From SIG565 sp045650565 (GTDB lineage: Bacteria > Bacillota > Clostridia > Oscillospirales > Acutalibacteraceae), in NCBI GenBank assembly GCA_045650565.1, contig JAZRRG010000048.1:8454-72453 (forward strand): 64,000 nt of DNA. Reading direction: 5' to 3'. The translations under genes and the position numbers were made by a program. Shown piece after piece: positions 62,936-64,000 of the stretch (the stretch's first letter is position 1; every line of letters begins with the position of its first letter). The notes under the pieces are model-generated. The model did no database searches. It was not told where the DNA came from and was given only the letters and a program-made list of their open reading frames with translations.

Positions 62936-63138
62936 AGACAGGCGCGAAAAAAGAGCGAAAGTGGAATTTACCATGTAATGCTCAGAGGGATTAATCAGCA
63001 GCAAATTTTCAGAAATTGTCCATTAAAATGAAACATAGGTATATTTAAAAATTTCATTCAAATGGTATTTCGATTAGACAAATTTCTCGTTTATGCGGAG
63101 AAAGCAAGGCAATGGTGGAAAAATGGTTGCGAGCGTAG
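62936..63138 (+). pseudogene. remnant of a RAYT (TnpA-REP, IS200/IS605-like) transposase
   Basis: The first piece (62936-63031) reads RQARKKSESGIYHVMLRGINQQQIF, the typical N-terminus of these transposases, then a stop. The expected ATG-CCA start is GTT-ACA. The second piece (63052-63138, another frame) reads NGISIRQISRLCGESKAMVEKWLRA and a stop, the C-terminal HTH-like end. The whole middle, with the HUH and catalytic Tyr, is missing. Confidence 0.75.
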
Positions 63139-63142
63139 CTGC

Positions 63143-63167
63143 ACACATAGAACCGTCCCCTGTGTTT
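63143..63167 (-). repeat. REP-like repeat, inverted copy e
   Basis: The only copy in minus orientation; it reads CACAGGGGACGGTTCTATG on that strand. It pairs with d2 as the other end of the RAYT element. Confidence 0.85.
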
Positions 63168-63242
63168 CTTTATTTTTCTAAATTGAGAGATTGCAATTTT
63201 TGCAACTCCTTTCTATATAAAAATAAATAATTTGGTGATTAA

Positions 63243-63728
63243 ATGAAAAAAGTTTTCAACTGGTTAGGGTTTATAGTGTGTACTATATATTTAATTATAG
63301 GGATGTTTTTTGCAGCGTTGTCGTATTATATGGCTTTTTCTGGAAGGTATGAAGTTGATATTATAACCTATCCTGTCACAATAGCAATGATTCTTTTTCT
63401 GTTTATGTTTTTCTTGTTCCCAATTTTTTGGAACAAAACGTTTTATTTTGTCTTGCCTACACAAAGTAACTACGCAACTTTAATGAGTAAGGAAAGGCGA
63501 GCGCTAACAAAATATGCCCGAGGTTTGTTGTTTGCTAAAGAAATTTATGTGGTAACATTTCGGCTTTCTAACGGCGACCAAAAGACCTTTTGTGTCGCAA
63601 CTTCCCAAATCTCAAATTTGCTTTATACTATTCCAAAAGAAAAAGGGCACCTTTGTTATAAAGAACAAGGAAAACATTTATATTTTGTTAGTTTTACTCC
63701 CGATAGTACGGATAAGGAAATAGGGTGA
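63243..63728 (+). CDS. membrane protein with DUF2500-like domain
   Basis: The 161-residue protein has two membrane helices (about 8-30 and 42-62). After a short linker, a soluble beta-rich domain (VVTFRLSNGDQKTFCVATSQI ... KGHLCYKEQGKHLYFVSF) resembles DUF2500, an OB-like domain in which V-T-F, G, and G-x-L-x-Y positions are conserved. Function unknown. It lies between the RAYT remnant and the duplicated leader. Confidence 0.6.
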   Translation: MKKVFNWLGFIVCTIYLIIGMFFAALSYYMAFSGRYEVDIITYPVTIAMILFLFMFFLFPIFWNKTFYFVLPTQSNYATLMSKERRALTKYARGLLFAKEIYVVTFRLSNGDQKTFCVATSQISNLLYTIPKEKGHLCYKEQGKHLYFVSFTPDSTDKEIG

Positions 63729-63735
63729 CATAAAG

Positions 63736-63840
63736 AATAACACAGGGGACGGTTCTGTGTGTTGACGTTATTCCCCTTGCTTTTGCTTCTTTACTTTTTT
63801 CTAAATACAATATTATCACTCCTTATATAAAATTCGAGGT
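63736..63840 (+). repeat. 105-bp direct repeat, copy 2 (palindromic repeat plus leader)
   Basis: Matches 60684-60788 with one G-to-A change. It contains TTGCTT (63783-63788), 17 bp and TACAAT (63806-63811), a likely promoter for the gene that follows. Confidence 0.9.
63739..63766 (+). repeat. REP-like repeat, copy f
   Basis: Full copy with the same flanks as copy a, inside the 105-bp direct repeat. Confidence 0.85.
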
Positions 63841-63845
63841 GTTTT

Positions 63846-64000
63846 ATGAAAAAATTTATATGTTTATTTTTGATTATGACGATGCTAATTTCTTGTTTGT
63901 GAGGTTGCCAACTTTATGATTCTATATTTGGATTGGATTCCAATGATATTGATACGCCCTCAGAAAATGAAACGCCATCGGAAACTATAGGCAGTTCACC
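63846..64000 (+). pseudogene. lipoprotein copy 2, interrupted by a nonsense codon (partial, runs off window)
   Basis: The sequence is the same as 60088-60242 except for two substitutions. One changes codon 19 from TCA to TGA, just before the lipobox Cys codon, so only the signal peptide would be made. The other is T-to-A at codon 12 (TCG to ACG). The gene continues past the window edge. It is probably a recent duplicate, inactivated or expressed only by readthrough. Confidence 0.7.

Larger units (their letters stand above)
62886..63167. mobile_element. deleted REP-associated tyrosine transposase element flanked by inverted repeats
   Basis: A direct copy of the repeat (62886-62913) and an inverted copy (63143-63167) enclose two pieces of a Y1 (IS200-like, RAYT) transposase gene. 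The element is 282 bp and cannot encode a working enzyme. Confidence 0.75.

Noticed and set aside
1..64000. tRNA, rRNA, tmRNA and 6S RNA genes
   Set aside because: I looked through the intergenic stretches and saw no cloverleaf or CCA-ended segment or other recognised stable RNA besides the riboswitch. A covariance-model search would settle this.

Overview
The window looks like a low-GC chromosomal segment of an endospore-forming member of the Clostridia, probably Oscillospiraceae/Ruminococcaceae-like. The evidence is the yabP-yabQ-divIC sporulation/division cluster, a class B sortase, a THF riboswitch on folT, ThyX-type thymidylate synthesis, formate-THF ligase and a complete Firmicute-style his operon with hisZ and a TrpR-like regulator. 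Most of it (about 1-53.9 kb) is compact housekeeping DNA; the last 10 kb is accessory.

Layout. 1-3.2 kb: the end of an OGG-like DNA glycosylase, a beta-lactamase-fold lipoprotein and fhs. 3.2-11.7 kb (minus): one his operon, yerC/hisR-hisZ-G-D-C-B-H-A-F-IE-J, with overlapping genes and a promoter whose core carries a palindrome. 11.7-14.8 kb (minus): sortase B, acyl-ACP thioesterase and an SNF-type Na+ symporter. 14.9-19 kb (plus): an AlaX-like editing protein, THF riboswitch-folT-folC, and a Cys-rich protein. 19-29.6 kb (minus, except one gene): phosphohexomutase, rpe, lon-ysxC-MGMT-like, and pncB-lipoprotein-ABC exporter-LOG. 29.6-44.7 kb (minus): groESL, lipid kinase, RlmL-like methyltransferase, the mazG-hup-rqcP-yabP-yabQ-divIC-S1 cluster, mtnN, and recJ-relA-dtd-MBL-hemZ. 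44.9-53.9 kb: an LTA-synthase-like enzyme (plus), thyX-tmk-DJ1-mltG-U32-PBP (minus) and prs (plus).

53.9-60.05 kb (minus) is a phage-derived tail and lysis cassette: tape measure, tail and baseplate proteins, tip/fibre protein, small membrane protein, holin and amidase. No head, packaging, tail-tube or integrase genes are visible. 60.05-64 kb (plus) is an array of small envelope-type genes (lipoprotein, PH-like proteins, DUF4352-like, DUF2500-like). It is punctuated by a palindromic repeat built on ACACAGGGGACGGTTCTGTG. One pair of inverted copies encloses the deleted remains of a REP-associated tyrosine (IS200-like) transposase. The first lipoprotein gene and a 105-bp promoter-bearing leader are both duplicated at the right edge, where the lipoprotein copy has a nonsense codon. 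This repeat/RAYT/duplication array abutting a headless tail cassette is the most unusual part of the window.

Functional themes. One-carbon/folate metabolism recurs (fhs, folT, folC, thyX), as do histidine synthesis and its PRPP supply (prs, his operon), envelope assembly (sortase, PBP, MltG, LTA-synthase-like) and protein quality control (lon, groESL, rqcP). All family assignments come from reading motifs and lengths by eye; no database search was run.
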